Assembly (NCBI GenBank): GCA_009602735.1
Contig: WELA01007602.1
Coordinates: forward strand, 104,376 to 168,375
From: Mesotaenium endlicherianum
Lineage: Eukaryota > Streptophyta > Zygnematophyceae > Zygnematales > Mesotaeniaceae
Length of the DNA: 64,000 nucleotides
Reading direction: 5' to 3'
The position numbers were made by a program, and so were the translations under genes. How positions within the stretch are numbered: the first letter of the stretch is position 1; each line of letters begins with the position of its first letter. Below the pieces are notes generated by a model. That model saw nothing but the letters and a program-made list of their open reading frames with translations. It was not told where the DNA came from and made no database searches. This document shows positions 1 through 9,979 of this stretch, one piece after another.

Positions 1-530
1 CAAAAAAAAAAAAACCCCACTCCCTGCTTAGCCCACACCCCCTCTTCCTCCTGGCACACGTGAGGACTGCTGACTGCTGTTATGCTTCTAGCTCGTCCGC
101 ACGACACACCGGCAGGGACGCGGCGCTTGCTGCGTGGCCTGCACAAGCGGGCGGGCGGCTCTGATGGCTGGCCAAGCAGGCACGCACGCGGGTAGGCTGG
201 CAGTCCCAACATAAGAAGAGGAAGAAGCGTCTGCGAGACCGCTGGCCTGGCACTTAATCTCTCCTCCCTCCCTCCCCGCCTACCTGCCTGCCTGCCTGCC
301 TGCTTTCCTTCTGCAGAGCCCACCCTATTGTTGTTCTCAACGAGATCCTACGTATTCTCGAGGATGGCTGATGGAGGCTGGATATACGGTGGGTGCTCGC
401 TTCCTTCCTGGCGGTGGGAGCTCCGTTCTCCTCAGGGCTCAGCTGGGCTGGGCTTGGCCTGCCCACAGAAACAACGAATAAAACGACGCTGACGATGCTG
501 ATGGGGGTGGGCGGTGGGGAGGGGGTGCAG
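1..530. other. Left edge: presumed RRP12 intron or upstream exon sequence
   Basis: This stretch lies just upstream of the first RRP12 exon I can support, so earlier exons of that gene should lie here or beyond the window edge. A possible exon follows the acceptor-like CTGCAG near 312-317, and one frame there has a short helix-like reading. It is too short to match to RRP12 with confidence. The rest is GC-rich and non-coding in appearance, with CCTGCCTG repeats near 280-303. Confidence 0.4.
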
Positions 531-3500
531 AGCGGCGACGGGCGGCGCGAGGAGGCGGTGGCGGCGCTCCTCAGTGAAATCACGCTCGCCACCAAGGAGG
601 TGCGCACATCCTCACACCAGCAGAGAGCCCCCAATATGCACTCCTCGTGCGCGGTGCGCGTGCATGTGCGTGCACGCATGTGTGTGTGCGCGTGCATGTG
701 CGTGCGTGTATGTGTGTGTGTGTGCGCGCGTGCGTGCGCGCGCATGCGTGTGTGTATTTGTGGGTGGTGTGGGCATCACCCTGTTAAGAGGCCGCGTTGA
801 CTTTTCTGCCTGCTGGCCAGGGCTCCCCTGTGGGGCGGAGCCTCTCCTCATCTGGGGCAAAGAGTGGCTGGCAGCTGGCCGATGTGTGAGTGAGTGTGAG
901 TGCACGTGCATGCGCGTGCGTGCGTGCGTGCTGGCTGCGCAGGTGAACAAGAAGACGCGCAACGAGGCGTACAACATGCTCGTGGCCATCGGCCGCCAGC
1001 TGTCCAACGCCGAGGCGGGCGGGTCGCAGGAGGCGCTCCTCCGCTTCTTCACCATGGTCCGCCCGCCCGCCACCTGTCCTGGCCCCCGCCCCTCTTTCTC
1101 TCTAGAGCATTGCGGGCTGCTGCTGCTGCTGCTCGTGGGCTTGGACCTGCGGCGGCTTCAGACGTGTATGATACGTTTAACCGTGTGTGTAGTACACATG
1201 CAAACATGAATGGAGGCTCCCTAACCTTGTGCGTCTCCCATACGCGCTTTCCTGGAGGTTGTTGGGGGGGAAGGGGGAGGAGGAGAGAGAGGGCGTCTCT
1301 TTTCATTTGTCTGCATCCCCTGACAGAGAGAGCTGCTCTAACAGGCAGGCGGCGGCTGCAGACCCAGGGCTGTCACAAGAGCGCGTGCCTGCCCGCCCGC
1401 ACGCCCGCCCGCCGCGAGTGACCAAGAGCTGGCGCTGGGCCTGTGGGGTGGGGTGGGGTGGGCAGGTGGTGGGGGGGCTGGCGGGCGCGACGTCGCACAT
1501 GGTGGGCGCCACGGTGGTGGCGCTGGCGCGCCTGCTCTACGAGTTCTCCGCCGCGCTCATCCACACGGTGCCGGAGCTGCTGCCGTCCGTGCTGCTGCTG
1601 CTGCGCAGCAAGAGCCGCGAAGTCATCAAGGTCGCCCTCTGCCCCCCTGCCTGCTGCTGGCCTCTTGCTTGTGTGGCCTTCGTGTGTGCGCCATGATGAC
1701 TTGCGGGGTGGGCGGGGGAGGAATTAGCAGATAGGCCTGGCAAAGAAAAGGTACGTCGGAGACATGCACTGGCGCCGCACATATTGGCTGGCTCCTGCAC
1801 CTTTCCTCTGCCTTCTCCGAGGGAGCATGCGTGGGTGGTGAGGGGCGGGCATCCGTTCCATCCCCTGACACCTGGCATTGAGAGGGTTGCCTGCAACGGC
1901 AGCAGCAGCGGCGGAAGGGAGCTCCTTGTGATGCTGTCCGCTTCTCCGTACGTACGGATGTGAGCACGTGAGCGGCTGCTCCCGCCCCCCTCTTTCTCTG
2001 CTGACGTGTGCTCTCTCTCTTTCCTCTCTCTCTTTCTCTGTGTGTGTGTGGCTCTGCGCGGGGGCAAGCAGGCCATCCTGGGGCTGGTGAAGGTGCTGAT
2101 AGCGCGCGTGCCGGCGGGCGAGCTGGAGGCGCACCTGGGCAACCTGCTGGAGGGGCTGCTGCTGTGGTGCGAGGACTCCAAGAACCACTTCAAGATGAAG
2201 GTGTGCCCCCCCCCCCCCAAAAAAGACACACCCTCTTCCGTTTCTTTTGTGGTCCTGGCAGTACGTGTATGCCGAGTGCCGAGTGCCCGGCATCACCCCT
2301 CCTGCGTCCGTTGCCTACACCTGCTCGTTGCTCTCGGAGAGCGCAGCACGGGGGAGATGGGCCGCGGTGCGTGAGAGCGCTGCCTGTGGGGGGGTCTTCC
2401 GGTGCGCCCGGAACCTCGCTAAGGGCCCACCCGACTTCCCTTGCCGACGATGCTGCTCATTTGTACCTGCCCCGCCTCGTGTGCACGCCAAGTGGCTGGC
2501 CGACATTGCACGAGAGGCCGGGCCTGCCTGTGAGTCTCTTTGAGAGAGAGAGAGAGAGTTCGTGGGTATGTTGAGCATCCCCCTTGGGGTCTGCAAAACG
2601 CGAGCCCGATGATGACGATGTGGCAGGTGACGGGGGGCTGGGCGTGAGAGCAGGTGCGCGTGATCCTGGAGCGGCTGGTGCGGCGCTGCGGGTATAACGC
2701 GGTGGCGGCGGCCATCCCCGCAGAGCACAGCAAGCTGCTCACGCACATCCGCAAGGTCTCTCTTTCTCTCTCCTGGCCCTGCCTCCTCTCTGCCCCTCTC
2801 CACTCAGTAGTCTCGGCGGGTGTGTGGGCGGAAGACGTTAGCACGTGCGAGGCACCGCGCTCGCACGTGCTGCTGCTTGGCAGCACAGCCCGCGTGCGTT
2901 CGATGTTTCGAATAAGCGGTGCTGCTTGCGTGTATGGAGTCGAGTTGAGTGCAGCGGAGTGCAGTGTCCTAGCGCCTGGCAGACGGATAGCCGGGCTTCC
3001 ACCTGGACCTTCCGCTGGGGGAGGTGTCGTTTTAAGAGGCTTGTAGGAGCAGAAGTGTATAGGGGTCCTTGTCAGCAGCTTCGGCCTCAGCCATCAGCCA
3101 CCTGCCAATTGATGGTGCTGATGCTGGCCCTGAGTGGTGTCTTTTTTGGGGTAGTGCAAGTCGCATGGGTGCTTCGGGGGAAGGAGCATAGCTTGGTCCT
3201 GTGGGTATCAGCCACGTGGCGCATCGCAGCAATTGCGACCTGCAGCTCTTTATTGGCGTCGTGCGGATGCGCGTGTTCTCATCATCGAAGCGCACGTTTC
3301 TAGTCTGCCAGCATGGCCGGTTTCTCCCTTCCTGTCAGGGAGGAGCACCAGCATCTACTTCTATCTCCCCCCCTCCCTCCCCCTCCCATAAAAAAGTATT
3401 TGCAGCTGTTAGCAAGAGACTTTGCAATCTCAGCCAACTGTGATGCTGACGTCAGCAGCACTTCGGCTCACACTGTCCCTCGGCTGCATATCTTCCTCCT

Positions 3501-5703
3501 CCTCCTCCTCCTTCTTCCTCTCAAACGGGGCTGTGATGGCAACGATGGCTATGCAGACAAAGGAGAGGGCCGAGAAGAAGAAGCGCGGCGGTGCCAGCGA
3601 GGCGGGCGGCGACGATGCCCACACCAACAAGTCCCGTGTCAGCACCGCCAGGTGTGGCCCCCCAGCTGTCTTGCCCCTCGCTCCTCTACGGTCCCCCCCC
3701 CACCCCAACCAAGCTGGGCTGTCTCTGCTAACAGCTGTCAGCAGAAGAGAAGGCCACTCCCTGCCGCAACCACTGCTGTTGAGGGAGTCTTTGCTTGGGG
3801 TTGAAGGGGGGAGGGGGAGGGGGGAGGGAAAATTGTGGTTAGAAGACCAGTTGATGTATCGTGAGGATGCTTGTGCCGGCTTGCCCCCTTTCTTCTGCTC
3901 CCCACCGGCAGCTGGCTGGCCAGGGGTTGCGCCGAAATTGCCTGGGCTGCTCGCGCACGTGCTCTCCACGCTTCCCCGTTCGGCTCTCGCATGCTCCTCT
4001 TCTGCCAGTGGGTCAAGGCATCTGGGGCCCTTTCTATCTCTTGTGGGCGTGCCAGCTCTCACGCTCTCCCTCACTCTCCCTGTCCCTCTCTCGCCGTGTC
4101 CTCCTGCACGTGGATGCGAGTGGCGGCAACATCCATCTCTGATGGATACCGAGTGTGATGGCCTTGTGCACGAGCTCAAGGGTCAGCGTGAGACGTGTGG
4201 ATGAGAGTGCCCCTGCAGAAACAGATGGGAACACAATGTGGAAAGACAAAATGTGTGAATATTAGATGAGGATAGTGAATACACGTGCAGGGCGAGCGGA
4301 GATCAAGGTGTGGACTGACATGCGAATGCGAGAGAGCGCAGGAAGAGCGCGTGGAATCATACGGACGTCTTCTCCGACGGCGACGACGACGACTTCATGA
4401 GCGACTCGGGCGGCGAGTCGACGGAGGCGACGACGGCGGCCGTGCCGCGCTCGCGCAACATCTCCAAGGCCTCCGCCAGGTCAGCTCTTCGCCTCTTTGC
4501 TCCGAGGCTCAAGCTTGCTGGGGTGGGGGCAATGGTTGGCTGCCGCCTTATTGCCCCTCACGTCAGGCTGCCTGCTTGCTGCGGAGTTGCTGAAGCAGAG
4601 ACAGCAAGACGGGCGTCACTGGCAACAGCCACGTGCCCACACTAGGTGCACGCCAGCACTCGCTCTTTTATTGCCCTTGCCAGCAAGCAGCTGAGGAAGT
4701 GGAGATCACCAGCACGACCAGCCAGCTAGCCAACCAGTTGACCTCTTGAACAGGGACAAGTGATAGTATCGGAATGGAACACCTGGCACGAGGCAGTACC
4801 TGGCAGCGCCTGGCCGCCAGGTGGCACGTGGAATCTGGTAGTTTCTTGAACCCACCCGTGACACCTGGTCATCGGTCACCGGGGCCACTTTGTGTCATGT
4901 CGCATTGCATGGCACCACTTGGCAGGTCCATGAGGAACCGCAAGCTGAAGACGCGGCTGCCGGAGGACGATGGCGAGGACGACAGCGCGCCCCCCCTGGA
5001 CCTGCTGGACAGCGAGCGCACGCGCCGCCTGCTGTCCGCACCGCTCTCCAAGAGGGCGCGGCGCGGGGAGGACGACGAGGACGGCGAAATCCCGGCCGGC
5101 CCTGACGGCCGCCTGCTCATCTCCGAGAGCTGGGACGACCGGCGCAAGCGCAGGAGGATGGAGGGCGAGGAGGACGGAGGCGGCGGCGGTGGCGGCGAGT
5201 TTGACGATGACGGCGATGACGATGGCCAGCTCAGCCAGGGCGGCAGGAGCCGAGCCTCACAGAAGTCCCGGGGCTCATTGTCCAAGAAGCAGCAGCAGCG
5301 GCAGCAGGAGGAGGGGAGCGGCGGACGCGGCGGAGGCAGGGGGACGAGGGGCAAGGGCGCGGCAGCCAGGGGCGGCAAGGCGGGGGGCGCAGCGGCGGCG
5401 GCGGCTGCAAAGAGGTTGAAGGGGCGGGCGTACACGGGAGAGGAATATGCGACGAGGCGCGGCGGCAAGACAGGTGGCGACGCGGCAAAGCCCGGGCGGC
5501 TGGAGCCGCACGCGTACTGGCCGCTGGACCCCAAGATGCTGAACCGGCGGGAGGGCAAGCGCGCGGTGGCGCGCAAGGGCATGAAGAGCGTGCTGCACGT
5601 GGGCAAGGGCAGTGGCGCCAACCGCACCAGCCTGGGCACGCGCGGCGGCGGCATCACCAAGGCCAAGCGCGCGGCCCACAAGGCGCACAAGGCCCGGGGC
5701 TGA
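531..5703 (+). CDS. RRP12: RRP12-like ribosome biogenesis protein (3' part of gene)
   Basis: Eight exons in consistent phase: 531-599, 943-1056, 1466-1630, 2072-2200, 2654-2755, 3557-3651, 4342-4479 and 4926-5703 (TGA), giving about 529 C-terminal residues. The reading includes ITLATKE/VNKKTRNEAYNML, LYEFSAALIHTVPELLPSVL, RSKSREVIK, LWCEDSKNHFKMK, VRVILERLVRRCGYNA, WNHTDVFSD and YWPLDPKMLNRREGKR. This is the conserved NUC173/HEAT and C-terminal order of RRP12. The family acts in the nucleolus and in pre-40S/90S maturation and export. The tail (from about 4926) is acidic and then strongly basic, with Gly/Arg/Lys-rich stretches, typical of a nucleolar protein. N-terminal exons are outside the window. 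Introns are 343-690 nt except one of 801 nt (2756-3556). TGTAA at 5844-5848, 140 nt past the stop, could be the chlorophyte-type polyadenylation signal. Confidence 0.95.
658..768. repeat. Alternating purine-pyrimidine (TG/CG) tract in RRP12 intron
   Basis: The intron after the 531-599 exon is almost entirely TG, CG and CA dinucleotides over roughly 110 nt. A second, shorter tract of the same type at about 893-935 ends just before the next acceptor. Such tracts can adopt Z-DNA and produce the spurious His/Thr/Arg-rich reading frames seen here on both strands. Confidence 0.85.
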
Positions 5704-6914
5704 ATTCATTCTTTTGTTGTTTCTGGTCTTGCATGGGAGAGGGGGCGAGCTGCGCTCGTGTTTGTGAGGTAATAGGAAGGTGGTGTCGAAGTTGGTTCGA
5801 TGGCACGGGGAGAAGAGGTGGGTGAAATGTGATTTGCATGTAGTGTAACATAAGAAGCAATTGTGTGGGTATATACACACACGCAGACACGCATCTATAG
5901 CCTCTTCTATATCGTTCAATCGATCTCTTGCACCATGTGGTGTATCTCGAATCTGGTTGTACGCGCTCATTTCAACAAGTGTTTTTGTCTTCTAGCGAGC
6001 TAGCCGCATAATTGAAGTGCAAACCACGAAGTGCTTAGTCAGCTGCATGCAAACCGTGCGATCTGTGTTTCACCCTGGAAATAAAAAGAAGAAGTCGCGC
6101 ATTTTCGTTGGCCGCGGTGCAGCTAAGAGTTGCATTGTTCCACGTTGGTGGAGCCATGCACAGTCGCGCATTGGTCTTTCCTTTTAAACTCTATTTCTAG
6201 CTAATTTTGGATGCATCTGAGCATTGCATGTTGCTCGTTAGCCTTTCTGTGATAGGAAGGGGCCGGGGGTTGTCAGGTGGTAAAACGTTTTTGTACATCT
6301 TTGACGGTATGAGGTTTATATTTGGAGGCACCTCATATGCGCACATTGACGTCCAGATTGCAAGACTGGAGCTTCTTTATTCTTGCAGGTATATCAGGTC
6401 CATGCGCGTTTGTGTACCATGGCACAGCGTACATACGTCTAATTTCGACGCATTTGACACGACGAGATGATTTAGATGGTCAGCCGACCGTGTGCTTTGC
6501 TACAATCATTTACTAGAAACAAGAGTTCAAGACTTTCACCTCCAAGAGCTACCATCCCCATGTCTAGTCCTATTTAGTTCGTAAGATGGTTACACGTGCC
6601 CAGTCAGCCTGTTGGCTCCTTGCGATGCCTCGCATACGTGGTGCATGATGCTTATGACTGTGCTAACTACTCCTCAAGCTCCATGCACCGCCTCCAGCTT
6701 CTTATTATCAAGCTCACAACTTTTTTCAAGGAATATAGCAAATTACATATTGGAGCTGCTCTAAACTAACCCTCACTAGACTGGTGCAGCATGCCTGGAC
6801 CAGGACTCGTGTACATACGCTGTTTCCTGTCTATGATTTCTTGCAACCCAACTTTGGCTGCATGTCTTGAGAAGGCGGGCTGCTTCCGTCTTATGCAGAA
6901 GATGAGCACTAGCG
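5704..6914. other. RRP12 3' flank and convergent intergenic region
   Basis: The first few hundred bases are probably RRP12 3' UTR. The remainder separates RRP12 from the convergent gene at 6915-8354. Composition drops to near 45-50% GC by eye, and no reading frame longer than about 87 codons or with recognisable content is present. TTACA at 6590-6594 (TGTAA on the minus strand) could serve the minus-strand gene, but at over 300 nt from its stop this is weak. Confidence 0.5.
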
Positions 6915-8354
6915 CTACGCGTTCGGTGAAGACTCCATCTCAGGCACAGGCGTAGTTCGCATAGCGCCAGCTGTCGGCCGTCGGGAGCCAGCGATCAGAG
7001 CAGTCTCCAGAGGAGGCCCCCTGTCAGCCGCCTCCTGCATCTGGCGTATCAGGGCCTTAATTCTGTGCCTTCTAAGAAGCAGGGCTGCCGCAGCCGTTGC
7101 GGCCAGCAGAGCTACTCCCCCTACCAGGCCCACCCCCAAGCCTATCCCAAGAGCAGAGCTCCCCTTGTGCCCTTCTCTGCTGGATTCAGCCCCTGAGACT
7201 GGGGCGGGCAGGGCTGGAGCTGATGAGTCTGGCGCAGGCACCGGTGGCAGCAGAGGAGGGGCAGGCACAGGTGCAGGAGCAGGCACTTGCGGAGGAGGCG
7301 GAGGGGGCTGCAAGCTTATGATGCCAAAGTCGGCCAGGGTTTCTGACGCGCACACTAGGGTTCTGTTCGCCGGGGCCACCGCCGTTGCTACCTCTGAAGA
7401 CTCCACCTCGCTTCCATTCATGTTGAAGGCAACACATTGCTGCTGGATCGATATCGACAGCTCCTCCTCCCCCTCTTCCTGTGAGGACGAGGACAGAGCA
7501 GCTGCCACCCCTGCAGTCTCCAGCACTGGCAGCTGGACTGAAAAGGGCTGAGTTGTGTTTGCTGTCACAGCAAGGGGAGTAACCCCATACTCTGAGGTGA
7601 AGCCTGGAGCTGCATACACATGGAGCCCCACGACGGAGCCATTGAGGGTGCCCCCTGTCACACTGTAGGGGCCTGCCTCGCTGGCAAAGCTGCGGTACAC
7701 CAGCAGCACCTGGCTGGCGCTGGTGGGAACTGAAACGCCAGGGGGGATTGTAACCTCGCGAATGGTGTATCCAACCGAGATGAGATCAGAGGTGTTGAGG
7801 AGGACGACTAGCTGCTCAACAAAAGTGCCCAGGGGAGTTGGAGTGGACGTCACTTGTCCCACTGCTGCATCTCTGCCGTACAAGAGGGCCATGGTCTGAA
7901 GCACGTACTGGAAGAGGAACACTCTCACCTCCTCGGCCGAGCCTTGGCTCTCCTGCACTACCAGCAGATGTCTATTCCGATACCTGGGCTCCTGCCCTAC
8001 TCCCTGCAACTCCCCTTGCTGCACATTCCCTCGCATTTTGCTTGCAGCACCAAATGCAGCTTCAGTGGCGGAGGAAGGTGTCGTACCTTCCTTGTGAAGA
8101 AAGGTGCTCTTGATTTCGTGAGGTTTTACTTTAAATGGATCCTCAGGTTTCTGCTTCATTATGCTTCTCCCTGATGACTTAGTGCTTCTTCTTAGAGATG
8201 TTCTCACACCATAACTGGTTGCCGACTGCCTCTTCCCTTGTTCATCATAAGTGGAAGCTCTCAAGCTCTTCTCACCGGTACTTAAGACAGAATGACACAG
8301 TGACCAGCAAAACAACAGGAACAGCACGTAGCGACGCATCTGGCTCCTCAACAC
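6915..8354 (-). CDS. Intronless secreted/type I membrane protein with GAIN/GPS-like region, unknown function
   Basis: One uninterrupted frame of 479 codons, in a neighbourhood where the recognised genes have 8 to 21 exons. The N-terminus MRRYVLFLLFCWSLCHSV (from the second Met; the first lies five codons earlier) is a clear signal peptide. Residues about 130-350 form a beta-rich region with several N-glycosylation sequons. It ends in two cysteines and the motif CASETLADFGII, which resembles the end of a GPS/GAIN site (CxxHLTxFxxL) but lacks the usual His-Leu-Thr, so autoproteolysis is doubtful. A proline-rich stalk (about 350-385) follows, then one transmembrane helix (about 400-427), a basic stop-transfer RRHRIK and a 46-residue cytoplasmic tail. 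I infer a cell-surface protein; no specific family is recognised. It is transcribed divergently from SEC31. Confidence 0.8.
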   Translation of the reverse strand: MLRSQMRRYVLFLLFCWSLCHSVLSTGEKSLRASTYDEQGKRQSATSYGVRTSLRRSTKSSGRSIMKQKPEDPFKVKPHEIKSTFLHKEGTTPSSATEAAFGAASKMRGNVQQGELQGVGQEPRYRNRHLLVVQESQGSAEEVRVFLFQYVLQTMALLYGRDAAVGQVTSTPTPLGTFVEQLVVLLNTSDLISVGYTIREVTIPPGVSVPTSASQVLLVYRSFASEAGPYSVTGGTLNGSVVGLHVYAAPGFTSEYGVTPLAVTANTTQPFSVQLPVLETAGVAAALSSSSQEEGEEELSISIQQQCVAFNMNGSEVESSEVATAVAPANRTLVCASETLADFGIISLQPPPPPPQVPAPAPVPAPPLLPPVPAPDSSAPALPAPVSGAESSREGHKGSSALGIGLGVGLVGGVALLAATAAAALLLRRHRIKALIRQMQEAADRGPPLETALIAGSRRPTAGAMRTTPVPEMESSPNA

Positions 8355-9979
8355 CTACTATAGAAACCTTGGATGCTGCAGGCAGTGTAGAGCCGCCACA
8401 GTAATTACCTTTGAACAGGCACCTTCTAGTTTCTTAGCACATTTTCACACTTTTTATAGCCTGCGAGGTACATACTTCTTGTTCACAGCCTATGGGATGG
8501 ATGATTGTAAGCAAGAGCATGTTTCGAAACAGATCCAGACCAGATTTAAAAGATACATACCTGCGCACACCATACGTTCTGCTGACAGAAAAGAAAAGCA
8601 AATAGCAACAGGCAAGGCGGATTCAAGGTATTGTGGGAAGAAGACGGTGTGAGAATCAAGAGTGCAGAAAATATCATGCAGATCTCGATCCCACCAGTAT
8701 TCTCGACGAACATGGCCAGGTAGCCACTTTAAGCTGTCCAGAAGAACTGTTCACAATCCCAACAGCATTGTACTAAGCAATGTGGCGTACGACTCTTAAA
8801 GCTGGACTGTGCGTGCATATCCTCCAGAGGAAGCCTAAAATAGCTCCTCCGCCATTGGAAGTCACGCATACATTGCTTCTGCAATTGGTGCTAGTTTCTT
8901 TGTTGTAAGAGTGTTGATACAACCGATGTTTGTGCACAGAATTACTCATGTTTTCATTCACAATTAACGGTCCTGCATGGAACTTGCCAACTTGTCTAAA
9001 GCTCATCAATCAGACGAGGCTCTCTCGTGGGAAAGTCGATCCTTCAAAGTCGGTATACGGACCTCGACTAGTACTGTAGCGTGGTCAATCTGTGCGTGAC
9101 CTTACACGCTACTACCTAAATGCTTTGCTTGAAGCCAATTTTAATCTCTTAGTTCTAAAGACGTCACTTTATTTGCATCCCCCAAAACTAAGGCCACGAC
9201 GTGTCCGTAGAATTGGAGTCAAATTGCGTGCCCCTGGTTGAAGTCTATTTTCGTGCCCCTGGTTGCAGTCTATTCACGTGCCCCCATTATAAATCCGGAA
9301 CTTTGCGTGACCCTATCCACACATTTATATTAGATATTATAATGTTAATTGGCCCAAATTGCAACTTTTATTGCGTCATGTACTAGATAATTTTACACGA
9401 ATATAGATGTAGTTGCACTCATGCATTCACTTGCGCTCCCCAAGAAGTATAACTTAAATTTGCTTGCCCCCAAAACGGGAATCTGCGTGCCCCTCAGTGG
9501 CCCCGATTGAAGTCGATCTTGCGTGCCCCCTATGCACAGTACGTACACCTAGTTGACATGTCCGAAGTCGTAACGGGCCGTTGATTATTACATTTTAACG
9601 TTAGACACCATTGACACGGACGATTTGACCAGCTGGGCGGACCAAACTCGCATGACCACATTTGCAAGCTAGCACCCTGCAATTAAGTCATGATCACTCT
9701 CGAGCAGTTTTAATGCTGGCAGTTACAAATAATAAGGTCATTGAAATCTCATACTCGCGGAAGGGACTGCAGTTTATTCATCGCGACCTCGTGAATTTTT
9801 TTTAGTGCAGGCCCGCAAGATACCGCACTCTGGTGATGGTTTTTAGCTTCTTACGATGTATCTGCACTTTTTCCTTCCAATTAGAGAATAATTCGTTAGA
9901 AAGGCATCTTTGCTCATAGACATATACATCCTTAAGTTACTTATAGCTGCAGAATAAAGTTTCTTACACTATCTTCAAA
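8355..9979. other. Divergent intergenic region upstream of SEC31
   Basis: About 1.6 kb of lower-GC sequence separates the starts of the minus-strand membrane protein gene and SEC31, so both promoters should be here. I see no clear TATA box. The only structured element is the degenerate GCGTGCCCC-centred repeat at 9219-9533. No supported gene is present. Confidence 0.6.
9219..9533. repeat. Degenerate interspersed repeat with core TTGCGTGCCCC
   Basis: The core (C/T)GTGCCCC recurs at about 9227, 9252, 9277, 9491 and 9522, with further diverged copies near 9305, 9430 and 9462. It is often preceded or followed by GAAGTCTATTTT / GCAGTCTATTCA / GAAGTCGATCTT. Two adjacent copies (9224-9280) share about 25 nt. 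The unit is imperfect and partly tandem. No coding potential is evident. Confidence 0.6.

Noticed and set aside
254-1073. His/Thr/Arg/Cys-rich reading frames on both strands
   Set aside because: They are translations of the TG/CA/CG microsatellites in the RRP12 introns. The supported exons use only 531-599 and 943-1056.
4869-5690. 273-codon antisense frame over the last RRP12 exon
   Set aside because: Shadow of a GC-rich, strongly biased coding exon; Ser/Pro/Arg-rich with no conserved content.
5775-5800. GGTTCGA resembling a tRNA B-box
   Set aside because: No A-box or cloverleaf could be built around it, and the following bases do not fit the B-box end.
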